Below, in pieces: positions 56,863 through 64,000 of a stretch of DNA of 64,000 nt. The translations under genes were made by a program, and so were the position numbers. Source of the stretch: Paenibacillus_G elgii_A (GTDB lineage Bacteria; Bacillota; Bacilli; Paenibacillales; NBRC-103111); NCBI GenBank assembly GCA_042219835.1, contig JBHJMN010000030.1:1-64000 (forward strand), read 5' to 3'. Numbering within the stretch: position 1 is the first letter of the stretch; the number at the start of each line of letters is the position of its first letter. The notes beneath the pieces were generated by a model, which was not told the origin of the DNA, did not search any database, and saw nothing but the letters and a program-made list of their open reading frames with translations.

Positions 56863-58476
56863 TTATTTTTTGCGTGTTTTCACATAGGACGGATATACGA
56901 TCTCGCCGGTATCCAGCTTGGCGATTTCGTCGGCCGACCAGCCGGACAGCTTGTTGTTGCCGGTGACGCCGGTCAGCTTGATGCTATACTTCGAGGCAAG
57001 ATACTGCTGAAGCTGCGGCATGTCGGCTTCTTTCAGCTCGCGAAGCTTCTTCTTTCCTTGAATTTGCCCCAGAATGACGCCGATCGATTCGGCTGCCAAG
57101 CTCGTATTCGGCTGAATACGAGCGCTGCCGTAAGCGATGGCGGAGGAACCGACGTTTTTGCCGGCCATAATGACGTTGTCGTAATTTTTGAGCAGGAAGC
57201 TGCGCAGCGGCATCCCGTATTTGTCCGGGCGGCCCATCTCGATGCCCCATTTGTTGGCGCTGGTGCCCTGCAGATCAAGCGGGTAGCCGCCGATGCTCAC
57301 GTTGTCCCAGAACATTTTCGCCCCGAGCATGTCCGAAGGCTTCAGTACGTAATCAGTCTCGTAGTGATTATATTCACGGATATACAGGTAGTTCGGGAAC
57401 CCGTTCAGCTCCGCTTTCTCCCAGCCGGGCAAGCTTTTGCGGAAATGGTTCAGGATCAGCGGAATTTCCTTCTTCCCGAGCTCTATCGCATCGGCCACCG
57501 ATTTGTTGTCCGACGGATCGACCGTATAGATCAGGAAAGCGTTGATAATCACTTCGCCATCCCGCTGGCTCACCGCGTTCAGCCCGCGCAGAAATACGCG
57601 GTCGTTCGTCGGCTTGTACTTGTCCGTCATGCCCGCGAGGCTGATGGCGAAGCTGTTGTCCACCGAGCCCCAGCCAAATTTGGCGCTGCGCTCTTCCTTC
57701 GGCATATTGTTGAAGCTTTGCTGGAATTTCGCCCAATCGACGTTTTTAAACTTCATCATCATGCCTGAGCTCATATACTCGATGTTATTTTGCCCGTAGA
57801 ACTTCTCCAGTCCCGGCATCCGGGTCGCCTGAAGCTTGCTGACCATCGCGGCGTAATCGGTGTTCTCCACCCAATAGGAGGCGGCGATCCGTTTCTTCTG
57901 TCCGTCCTTGGTCGTGTAGACGATGTCGTTTAACGCCTGTCCGTCGAATTGGCCGGGGTTTTGCCCGATGCTCTCAATCTTGATCCCCTGCTCGACGGGA
58001 ATGTCTTTTTTCAGCTTGTCAAAATATTGCTCGAATTCCTTCAGCTTGCGGATTTTGCCGTTGCGGAAGCCGTCAAACAGCTCCTTTGCCCGGCCTTGGA
58101 CCAGCAGCCGGCGTTGATCGTCGCGGGTTTCGTCCAGGAACAGCATCTCTCCCTGCAGCACTTGGCCGCCAAACGCACTGCGCGGGTCCAATATTTTGAC
58201 CTTCAATCCTTCATCTGCCGCAGCGCGGGCCAGATAGAGCCCTTCCAGCTCGCTGCCGATGACAACGATATCCGTTTGCTCCGTTGGGAGGTCGGGTTGT
58301 TTGCCGTTCGTCTTGGAGGCGGTTGTGCCGCCGTTCGAATCGTCTTTGCCTGCTGTTGCCGTTGGGGTCGGAGACGACTTGTCCGCGCTCCGCTGCAGGA
58401 ACGTATAGACCCCAGCCAGAGCGACCAAGACCACCAGAGCTAGAACAACCGTCAGCTTTTTGCCACTAAGTTTCAT
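56863..58476 (-). CDS. Membrane-anchored FAD-dependent oxidoreductase
   Basis: 537 residues. A signal anchor (about 8-26) and a Ser/Thr/Lys-rich linker (about 30-65) precede a Rossmann-type FAD domain: TDIVVIGSELEGLYLARAAADEGLKVKILD. The dinucleotide loop is GSELEG rather than GxGxxG. A late FAD motif (YDNVIMAGKNVGSSAIAYGSARI) and a pattern like FAD-dependent proteins with C-terminal ADP-binding Gly residues support the family. The anchored topology places the domain outside the membrane, unusual for such enzymes. Substrate and electron acceptor are unknown. ATG after AAGGAGAGAGAA. Confidence 0.75.
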   Translation of the reverse strand: MKLSGKKLTVVLALVVLVALAGVYTFLQRSADKSSPTPTATAGKDDSNGGTTASKTNGKQPDLPTEQTDIVVIGSELEGLYLARAAADEGLKVKILDPRSAFGGQVLQGEMLFLDETRDDQRRLLVQGRAKELFDGFRNGKIRKLKEFEQYFDKLKKDIPVEQGIKIESIGQNPGQFDGQALNDIVYTTKDGQKKRIAASYWVENTDYAAMVSKLQATRMPGLEKFYGQNNIEYMSSGMMMKFKNVDWAKFQQSFNNMPKEERSAKFGWGSVDNSFAISLAGMTDKYKPTNDRVFLRGLNAVSQRDGEVIINAFLIYTVDPSDNKSVADAIELGKKEIPLILNHFRKSLPGWEKAELNGFPNYLYIREYNHYETDYVLKPSDMLGAKMFWDNVSIGGYPLDLQGTSANKWGIEMGRPDKYGMPLRSFLLKNYDNVIMAGKNVGSSAIAYGSARIQPNTSLAAESIGVILGQIQGKKKLRELKEADMPQLQQYLASKYSIKLTGVTGNNKLSGWSADEIAKLDTGEIVYPSYVKTRKK

Positions 58477-58813
58477 TTCTCTCTCCTTATCTTTCGTTTA
58501 TGGTAGATAGCGGGACAGGGTCCGAAAAACGGACAATCCCAAGGGTACGCAGTTAAGTTTAACATTTTTGGCAGGTATTCTAAAGTGACCCCCCTAAACA
58601 ATTTCAGGGGGGCGAACGATGTAAGGGAAGTCAGGAACTCTTCGCGAAGGTTCTGAACCATCCTCTTTTCATATTTCATCACATATCGCATCCGGCTCGG
58701 TTGATCAACGGGCTTCGGGCTTCCTCCGCTATTTGAGTGCGGCGGGTCCCGTGCTGTCCGTGCGTTCGTCGGGATGGGGACTGCGATACAACCCACTTGG
58801 TAAAGGAGAATGA
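58477..58813. promoter_or_regulatory. Divergent leader of FAD oxidoreductase / SLH gene with stable hairpins
   Basis: A 337-bp region. It contains CCCCCCT / AGGGGGG (58589-58612, 7-bp perfect stem) and a second hairpin (CAGGAAC-CTTC / GAAG-GTTCTG, about 58629-58652). A third, GC-rich pairing (CCTCCGC / GCGGCGGG, about 58720-58748) lies closer to the SLH start. No reading frame is convincing. The pattern suggests a structured 5' leader of the SLH gene transcript. I do not match it to a known riboswitch. Confidence 0.4.
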
Positions 58814-60055
58814 ATGATGAACATAGCATTCAAGAAGACCGTGATTTCCGGATTAACCTTGGCGATGGTGCTGGGCGGTTCGACCGCGGCTTTCGCCGAC
58901 AGCAAAGGCAAAGGTCATGACAAGGACCAAGACCGCGGCCGGGATAACCGCGACACGATCGTGAAAAAAGTGGATTATGGCAAAGATGTTAATATCAATA
59001 TTAAGCTGACGTTTGACGATCTGAAGGGCAAGGACGTGGAATGGGCGCAGCATTACATCGCTTCTCTCGCTTCCAAGCGCGTATTCGAAGGCTACGAGGA
59101 CGGCACGTTCCAGCCGCGCAAAACGATCACCCGCATCGAGGCGATTACCGCTGCGGTTCGCTTGATGGGGCTGCGCGATCAAGCCGAGTCGGCCGATGCG
59201 AAAGCGGCTAACCTGAACTTCAAGGATGCAGACAAACTGAAGAAAAAATATCCGTGGGCGGCCGGCTACGTTTCCGTCGCGCTGCAAAACGACTTGTTCT
59301 CCGAGACGGACGACATGATCCAGCCTGAGAAAGAAGCGGACCGCCTGTGGGCGACAACGCTGCTGGTTAAAGCGATGAAGCTGCAGAACGAAGCCAAAGC
59401 GAAAATGAACGCCAAGCTCCCGTTCCGCGATGCCGACAAAATTCCTGCCGGTTCCGTAGGCTACGTCGCCGTGGCGATCGAGAAAAACTTGATCGACGGA
59501 TACGAGGACAACACGTTCCGCCCGAACAAATCGGTATCCCGCGCCGAGCTTGCCGCGCTGCTGGATCGTACGGGCAGCCAGCTGCCTGACCACGCATCGG
59601 TGAAAGGCACGGTAACCGGCTCGCTGAACAACAACCTGCTGCCGGTGAAATCGCAAAACAACGAAGCTCTGAACGTCGAGATGGATTCGAACGTATTCGT
59701 ATTCCGCAACGGCTCCCGCGTCGCTCCCGGCGACCTGCGCACGGGCGATCAGGTGCTGATCCGCACTTATGGCGGCAAAGCGATCTACGTCGAAGTGTTG
59801 AACACGACGGGCGATCCGCAGCAGCAAACGGACTTTACGGTAACAGGAACGCTGAACAGCTACACGCTGAACTCCAAGGGCGGGCTCGCCACCGTTTCGA
59901 TTAACCAAAACGTGAACAGCGGCAGCGTGCAAACGGCGGTCTACTCGATCGCTCCCGAGGTTTACATTTCCGGCGACGTCAGCCAGCTGACTGCAGGACG
60001 TACCTTGGAGCTGAGAGGTAAAAATCAACTCGTCCACACCATCATCATTCGATAA
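58814..60055 (+). CDS. S-layer homology (SLH) domain surface protein
   Basis: 413 residues. A signal peptide (about 29 residues, ending AAFA-D) is followed by a charged linker and then three SLH modules: WAQHYIASLASKRVFEGYEDGTFQP, PWAAGYVSVALQNDLFSE and GYVAVAIEKNLIDGYEDNTFRPNKSVSRAEL. SLH trimers bind pyruvylated secondary wall polymer, anchoring the protein to the wall. The C-terminal half (about 255-413) is a beta-rich region with two similar segments (VKGTVTGSLNNNLLPV and FTVTGTLNSYTLNSKGG), probably the exposed part. ATG after AAAGGAG. Confidence 0.88.
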   Translation: MMNIAFKKTVISGLTLAMVLGGSTAAFADSKGKGHDKDQDRGRDNRDTIVKKVDYGKDVNINIKLTFDDLKGKDVEWAQHYIASLASKRVFEGYEDGTFQPRKTITRIEAITAAVRLMGLRDQAESADAKAANLNFKDADKLKKKYPWAAGYVSVALQNDLFSETDDMIQPEKEADRLWATTLLVKAMKLQNEAKAKMNAKLPFRDADKIPAGSVGYVAVAIEKNLIDGYEDNTFRPNKSVSRAELAALLDRTGSQLPDHASVKGTVTGSLNNNLLPVKSQNNEALNVEMDSNVFVFRNGSRVAPGDLRTGDQVLIRTYGGKAIYVEVLNTTGDPQQQTDFTVTGTLNSYTLNSKGGLATVSINQNVNSGSVQTAVYSIAPEVYISGDVSQLTAGRTLELRGKNQLVHTIIIR

Positions 60056-60096
60056 ATGAGAGATAAAGAGTAAAAAAGGTTAGAGTTGCAACGGGA

Positions 60097-60147
60097 AACG
60101 GACCTTCTTCCAGGCACATGGGATGCCGGGGGAATGTCCGTTTTTTT
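60097..60147 (+). terminator. Terminator of the SLH gene
   Basis: AACGGAC and GTCCGTT close a hairpin with an inner GGCA / TGCC stem, followed by a T-run. Confidence 0.82.
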
Positions 60148-60329
60148 ACATGAGCATTTTGCATAATTCCGTGATCAAGAACTGGACAGCAGAATCTAAG
60201 GGTCAATCAATGGTGCATTGTAGCATAAGGCGACTTTGGATACAGAAATGGACAGACCTGTAGAATTTTTCTCCATTCAAAAATTTAAGCAGCGACTTTA
60301 CTTGGCTGACGTGCCATCGCTAGTGCAGC

Positions 60330-60625
60330 AGCAACACGATCGCATTCAGATATTGGCGAGTGGTCACCTTCCGGATTCCCCGGACGTGCATGGCGTCCGC
60401 TTCAAACTTCGCACCCTAGTTGGCATTTCCGTTCAACTTGCTTTTGCGTTTCGGTTTGCTTTTTCTCATAGGCATGAGTCGCAGCACTGTCGATAGCCAC
60501 GTGACTTCCATCAATGATCCCTTCTCGCGTGACCAGATCTCAAACAGACGTTTAGCTGGTTCCTTGTCTGCAGTGTCCATCGGCTCCTCGGATGAGTTGC
60601 TTCTTATGGCTCTTTATCTCAAACA
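60330..60625 (-). pseudogene. Decayed IS1182/IS5-like transposase
   Basis: On the minus strand, three pieces in shifted frames read as one transposase: DKEPAKRLFEIWSRE, then (shifted) EGIIDGSHVAIDSAATHAYE containing the first catalytic Asp region, then (back in frame) KPKRKSKLNGNAN, a TAG stop where Trp is expected, and GAKFE. At least two frameshifts and one nonsense change are visible. Both ends of the element are missing. Family assignment is from the DGxHVAIDSAA..AYEKKQ block. Confidence 0.55.
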
Positions 60626-60754
60626 GGATTTTCAATGTCCTTTTGGAAAAAGAAATCATTGGGCTTTTTTGACTTTCCGCCCGATTCCATGGACGTTCAG
60701 GGACAGACAGACTACAATAAAGGGAAGCTCAATCCGATAACAAGGGGGAACATA

Positions 60755-62146
60755 ATGCTTGTGCAAAAAGACCTGGATAGTATCTTGGACCTGTTCTACG
60801 ACGGGGTGATCATCACAGACCGAGACGGAACGATTGTGAAAGTAAACAAAGCATATCAGCGATTTGTAGGAAAAACAGCAAAAGAATTGATCGGGACCGA
60901 TATTCGAAGCACGGCCGGGATCAAAATTCATTCTAATGAATCAAGCACCTTCAAGGTATTGAAGGAAAAACGGCCGGTAACGATCATGCAACGCGCTGTT
61001 AATGAAAACGGATACAAGGAATTTATGACAACTGGCATGCCTATGTTTAATGACCAGAATGAAGTAGAGTTCGTGGTCAATTGTGTACGCGATATGACAG
61101 AATTAAACGAGTTAAAGCGGCATTTAAGTAAGATGGAACAAATAAATCAGAATTATCTGGAGGAAATCAAATCACTCAAGCAACAGCAGGCTAACGAAGG
61201 TGGGTTGGTTGTGCGCAGCAAAGTGATGCTGGATGTCAAGGATGCGGCCGCCAAAGTGGCTTCCGTTGATTCGCCAGTAATGCTTCGGGGCGAATCGGGG
61301 GTCGGCAAGGAGGTGATCGCCAAGTACATCCATCGAAATAGCAAGCGGGCAAAAGGCGCGTTTATCAAGGTAAACTGCGGTGCAATCCCTGCTTCCCTGA
61401 TGGAAAGCGAGTTTTTTGGCTATGAGAGGGGGGCGTTCACCGGGGCAGGCAAGGATGGAAAGCCGGGCTTTTTTGAACTGGCCGACAAGGGCACCCTGTT
61501 TTTGGACGAGATCGGCGATATGCCGCTTGATTTACAGGTGAAATTGCTGCGTGTGTTGGAGGAGCAGGAGTTTCGCAGGGTCGGGGGAGTGAAGACCATC
61601 CGCTCCGATGTTCGTATTATCGCTGCTACCAATCAGGAGCTAGAGGAAATGGTGAGTCAAAAGGTTTTCCGCAAAGATCTGTATTACCGGCTTCAGGTTT
61701 ATCCCATCCTGATTCCGCCTTTGCGGGAGCGTAAAGAAGAGATACCGTTCTTTATTGAACATTTTTTGCAACGCTACCAGGAGAAGAATGCGATCCAGAT
61801 TCAAATCACCCAGGAAGCCATTCAGATGCTTTGCCAGTATGATTGGCCCGGAAATATCAGGGAATTAATCAATGTGCTGGAGCGGATGGCTATCTCCTGT
61901 CCGAACGGGGAGATTTTACCCGAGCATTTGCCGAGAGAGATATTTGGGATTCTGGGCAAAATCATTCCCAAATCATTTCAGGAAGAAGTGGAATTGTTTG
62001 AATTTCAGGGGATGAAACGTGCACTGGTCTTGCACAAGTCAACGCGAAAGGCAGCTCGAGCCTTGCAGATGAGCCAGCCTACCTTTGTGCGAAAATTGAA
62101 GCAGTATGATAAAAAATATAAAAGTGATCCAAATACGGATCATTGA
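60755..62146 (+). CDS. Sigma-54-dependent transcriptional activator with PAS domain
   Basis: 463 residues from ATG 60755 behind AAGGGGGAACAT. An N-terminal PAS domain (about 5-115: DLFYDGVIITDRDGTIVKVN) and a coiled linker precede the AAA+ domain. Walker A is GESGVGKE, sigma-54 contact loop ERGAFTGAG, Walker B is GTLFLDEIGDMPL, and the sensor region is RIIAATNQEL. A Fis-type helix-turn-helix ends the protein (KSTRKAARALQMSQPTFVRKLKQYD). The TyrR-like order without a phospho-receiver implies direct ligand sensing by PAS. It sits just before a -24/-12 promoter driving a transporter operon. Confidence 0.88.
   Translation: MLVQKDLDSILDLFYDGVIITDRDGTIVKVNKAYQRFVGKTAKELIGTDIRSTAGIKIHSNESSTFKVLKEKRPVTIMQRAVNENGYKEFMTTGMPMFNDQNEVEFVVNCVRDMTELNELKRHLSKMEQINQNYLEEIKSLKQQQANEGGLVVRSKVMLDVKDAAAKVASVDSPVMLRGESGVGKEVIAKYIHRNSKRAKGAFIKVNCGAIPASLMESEFFGYERGAFTGAGKDGKPGFFELADKGTLFLDEIGDMPLDLQVKLLRVLEEQEFRRVGGVKTIRSDVRIIAATNQELEEMVSQKVFRKDLYYRLQVYPILIPPLRERKEEIPFFIEHFLQRYQEKNAIQIQITQEAIQMLCQYDWPGNIRELINVLERMAISCPNGEILPEHLPREIFGILGKIIPKSFQEEVELFEFQGMKRALVLHKSTRKAARALQMSQPTFVRKLKQYDKKYKSDPNTDH
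62125..62142 (+). promoter_or_regulatory. Candidate upstream activating sequence
   Basis: TGATCC-AAATAC-GGATCA, a perfect 6-bp inverted repeat with a six-base spacer. It lies about 100 bases upstream of the -24 box, a usual distance for a sigma-54 activator site. It is inside the 3' end of the activator gene. Confidence 0.5.
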
Positions 62147-62224
62147 AAGTAAAATTGAATTATTTATGGATCGTTTTTTACGTGAGCCCATGGTGCGACC
62201 GCATTACTTGTGGGATTTTCGCCA

Positions 62225-62241
62225 TTGGCATTCTTTTTGCT
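62225..62241 (+). promoter_or_regulatory. Sigma-54 (-24/-12) promoter
   Basis: TTGGCAT-TCTTT-TTGCT matches the sigma-54 consensus TTGGCAC-N5-TTGCT with exact spacing and one mismatch. It is 57 bases before the DUF3311 start. The upstream neighbour encodes a matching activator with a GAFTGA loop. Confidence 0.82.
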
Positions 62242-62297
62242 TAATGAGATTTGCAAGAAAGGAGAAAAACATCAAACAAAAAATGAGGAGGCAACTC

Positions 62298-62495
62298 ATG
62301 AAACCGATTCATGCATTGGGACTGATACCTTTTATCGGTATGCTGGGCGGACTCCCTTTTGCCAACAAGGCCACTCCTTTGGTGTTAGGGATGCCGTTCT
62401 TACTCTTTTGGATCGTGCTTTGGGTCATTCTGACCTCGGCCGTGATGGCCATCGTCAATTTTATTGATCCTGCTGATCGGAAGGAGGACGTCTGA
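62298..62495 (+). CDS. DUF3311-like small membrane protein
   Basis: 65 residues from ATG 62298 behind ATGAGGAGG; the long upstream frame is chance. Two membrane segments (LGLIPFIGMLGGLPFAN and GMPFLLFWIVLWVILTSAVMAIV) are followed by DPADRKEDV. Small DUF3311 proteins are regularly encoded just before sodium:solute symporters and are thought to be accessory subunits. Its stop overlaps the symporter start (TGATG). Confidence 0.78.
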   Translation: MKPIHALGLIPFIGMLGGLPFANKATPLVLGMPFLLFWIVLWVILTSAVMAIVNFIDPADRKEDV

Positions 62496-63973
62496 TGAAC
62501 AGCGCTTTGCTAATTATGTTTGCCTTTTTGATGGCGGCTATTTTTCTAGCCATTCGCTCGGGCTGGGGCAAAAAAATGAACCTGGAGCAATGGGCTGTTG
62601 GAGGGCGCGGTTTTGGAATCGTTTTCGTTTTTCTTTTGCTTGCCGGGGAATTCTTTACGACATTCACATTCCTTGGCGGCAGCGGGATGATCTATCAGGT
62701 TGGCTCACCTGCTTATTACGTCCTTGCGTACATGACATTGGCCTATGTCTTTTCTTACTATTTGCTGCCCCCGATTTGGCGGTACGCCAAAGAACACAAG
62801 CTCGTCTCGATCTCCGATTTTTTTCGCAGCAAATATGAGAGTGCGCCGCTGGGCATGCTGGTCTCCGTCGTCGGAATGGTCGCTTCCGTTCCGGTGGTAG
62901 TCCTGCAATTGAAAGGGCTTGGCATTATCGTATCGGAAACTTCTTACGGGATGATTTCACCTACGCTCGCCATGTGGGTTGGGACTATCGCCGTTACTAT
63001 TTATGTCATGATTTCCGGGATTCACGGCGCTGCTTGGACGGCGATTATCAAGGATATCACCATCGTAATGATCGTGGTATTTCTGGGATTATATTTACCC
63101 TATCACTACTATGGCGGAATTAAGCCGATGTTCGAAGCGGTTCAGGCGGCAAAACCGGATCATTTGATACTGCCCGACAAGGGACAGAGCCTCAGTTGGG
63201 TCATTTCCACCGTTTTGTTGACAGCAGTCGGTTTTTACATGCAGCCTGGGCTTTTTGCCGCAGCGTTATCAGCCAAGAGCGAAAAAGTATTTCGCCGCAA
63301 TACGATTATTATGCCGCTCTACACCTTGCTGCTTGTATTCGTCTTTTTGGTAGGCTATACGGCCATCCTGCAAGTACCTGGATTAAAAGGGGCGGAAGGG
63401 GACTTGGCCTTGTTACGGCTTTCCATTCAAACATTTGATCCTTGGTTTATCGGGGTGATTGGCGGGGTCGGACTGTTAACCGCACTGGTGCCTACCTCCA
63501 TCATCTTGCTAACGATTGGGACATTATTTGCGAAAAACGTCTACCAGCCTTTGGCCAAGTCAAGCAGCGAGGCGCACGTAGCCAAGGTGGCGAAATTAAC
63601 CGTTCCGGTCGTTGCGCTCATTTCTCTTTACTTTGTCCTTAATGGAGGCAATGCCCTGTACGCACTATTGCTGATGTCGTTTAGTTTGATCACTCAGTTA
63701 TTTCCGGCCCTTCTGTGGAGCTTGCTGCCGAACAACCCGGTCAACAAATATGGAGCTTCATGGGGAATATTATTCGGTGTGGCGACCGTTGCCTATTTGA
63801 CGATTTCCAAGACGACGATTGGGACGCTATTTCCCGGTTTGCCGCAGGTAGTTAAGGATTTGAACACCGGGTTTATCGCGCTTTTCGTGAATCTACTGAT
63901 CACTTTGCTAATCAGTGTGCTTACCCGCAAAAGCGTTGCCAAAGAAGAAACCGTATCATCCGCAAATTACTAG
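62495..63973 (+). CDS. Sodium:solute symporter (SSS family)
   Basis: 492 residues, about 13 membrane segments. Family features: LAGEFFTTFTFLGGSGMIYQVG in segment 2-3, ISDFFRSKYESAPLGMLVSVVGMVASVPVVVLQLKGLG, and GIHGAAWTAIIKDITIVMIVVF (the sodium-binding SSS signature region). The pattern matches the carboxylate/pantothenate branch that pairs with DUF3311. Control by a PAS-type sigma-54 activator suggests uptake of an organic acid or amino acid carbon source. The substrate is not determined. A ribosome-site-like GGAGG at 63990 points to a further operon gene beyond the window. Confidence 0.87.
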   Translation: MNSALLIMFAFLMAAIFLAIRSGWGKKMNLEQWAVGGRGFGIVFVFLLLAGEFFTTFTFLGGSGMIYQVGSPAYYVLAYMTLAYVFSYYLLPPIWRYAKEHKLVSISDFFRSKYESAPLGMLVSVVGMVASVPVVVLQLKGLGIIVSETSYGMISPTLAMWVGTIAVTIYVMISGIHGAAWTAIIKDITIVMIVVFLGLYLPYHYYGGIKPMFEAVQAAKPDHLILPDKGQSLSWVISTVLLTAVGFYMQPGLFAAALSAKSEKVFRRNTIIMPLYTLLLVFVFLVGYTAILQVPGLKGAEGDLALLRLSIQTFDPWFIGVIGGVGLLTALVPTSIILLTIGTLFAKNVYQPLAKSSSEAHVAKVAKLTVPVVALISLYFVLNGGNALYALLLMSFSLITQLFPALLWSLLPNNPVNKYGASWGILFGVATVAYLTISKTTIGTLFPGLPQVVKDLNTGFIALFVNLLITLLISVLTRKSVAKEETVSSANY

Positions 63974-64000
63974 AACATTTATATGCCGTTGGAGGTTTAG

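Noticed and set aside
58660..58813. Cyclic-di-GMP riboswitch in the SLH leader
   Set aside because: The GEMM core blocks and tetraloop receptor are not present; only generic hairpins are seen.
58473..58829. 118-codon minus-strand frame between the FAD oxidoreductase and SLH genes
   Set aside because: No ribosome site, Pro/Arg-rich mixed composition, and it covers the promoter region and the SLH start.

Overview
The window looks like chromosomal DNA of a Paenibacillaceae member (Paenibacillus or a close relative). The supporting evidence is strong AGGAGG-type ribosome binding sites, frequent TTG and GTG starts, YesM/YesN-type regulators, SLH and BIG2 surface proteins, a GbsR-OpuA osmoprotection locus, DUF2573 and YqeK-like proteins, and about 55-58 percent G+C across the core. 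No rRNA, tRNA or CRISPR array was seen. The genus is an inference.

Region 1-7.85 kb is distinctly AT-rich and reads as an accessory island. It holds a SUKH-type immunity-like gene, a truncated IS1634-like element, an operon of three lipoproteins (two beta-propeller proteins, one with an NADase-type glycan-binding tail, plus an IseA-like protein), an IS630 relic, a DUF1963 gene, a fourth lipoprotein and a truncated CbrC-like gene. The G+C content jumps at about 7.85 kb.

Region 7.9-14.5 kb is a tight cluster of sugar-binding lipoprotein, YesM-type sensor kinase, YesN-type regulator and family 3 glycosidase (NagZ-like), with no permeases. After a CapA-like phosphatase and a ten-repeat BIG2 surface protein comes the osmoprotection block (18.3-22.2 kb: gbsR divergent from opuAA-AB-AC). 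A regulator fusing an ArsR-type helix-turn-helix to a GyrB-type ATPase follows (22.3-23.4 kb).

Region 23.5-34.9 kb holds a YqeK-like HD protein, an HxlR regulator, a two-component system with a three-gene lantibiotic-immunity-type ABC exporter, a PHP histidinol phosphatase with a LysR regulator, and an MFS drug exporter with PadR and MarR regulators. From 35 to 43 kb there is an Lhr-type helicase, a cystine symporter with a likely Rrf2/CymR-type operator, a VOC-DinB fusion and a HAD phosphatase.

Region 43-49.5 kb holds a VicK/ResE-like kinase with its OmpR-type regulator, a cysteine dioxygenase, and a three-gene ABC-2 exporter preceded by what I read as a ykkC-class riboswitch with an overlapping terminator. 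From 49.5 to 60.1 kb are housekeeping or stress genes: Nudix, CheX, SDR, pentapeptide-repeat, DUF2573, alpha/beta hydrolase, DEAD-box helicase, MarR, a membrane-anchored FAD oxidoreductase and an SLH-domain protein.

The last 4 kb (60.2-64 kb) are again lower in G+C. They contain a decayed IS transposase, then a sigma-54 activator directly upstream of a near-consensus -24/-12 promoter that drives a DUF3311 peptide and a sodium:solute symporter. This is a self-contained, inducible uptake module.

The items I rate most worth follow-up are the ykkC-class leader on an uncharacterised ABC-2 exporter, the ArsR-GyrB ATPase fusion that lacks the catalytic glutamate, and the three-lipoprotein operon.
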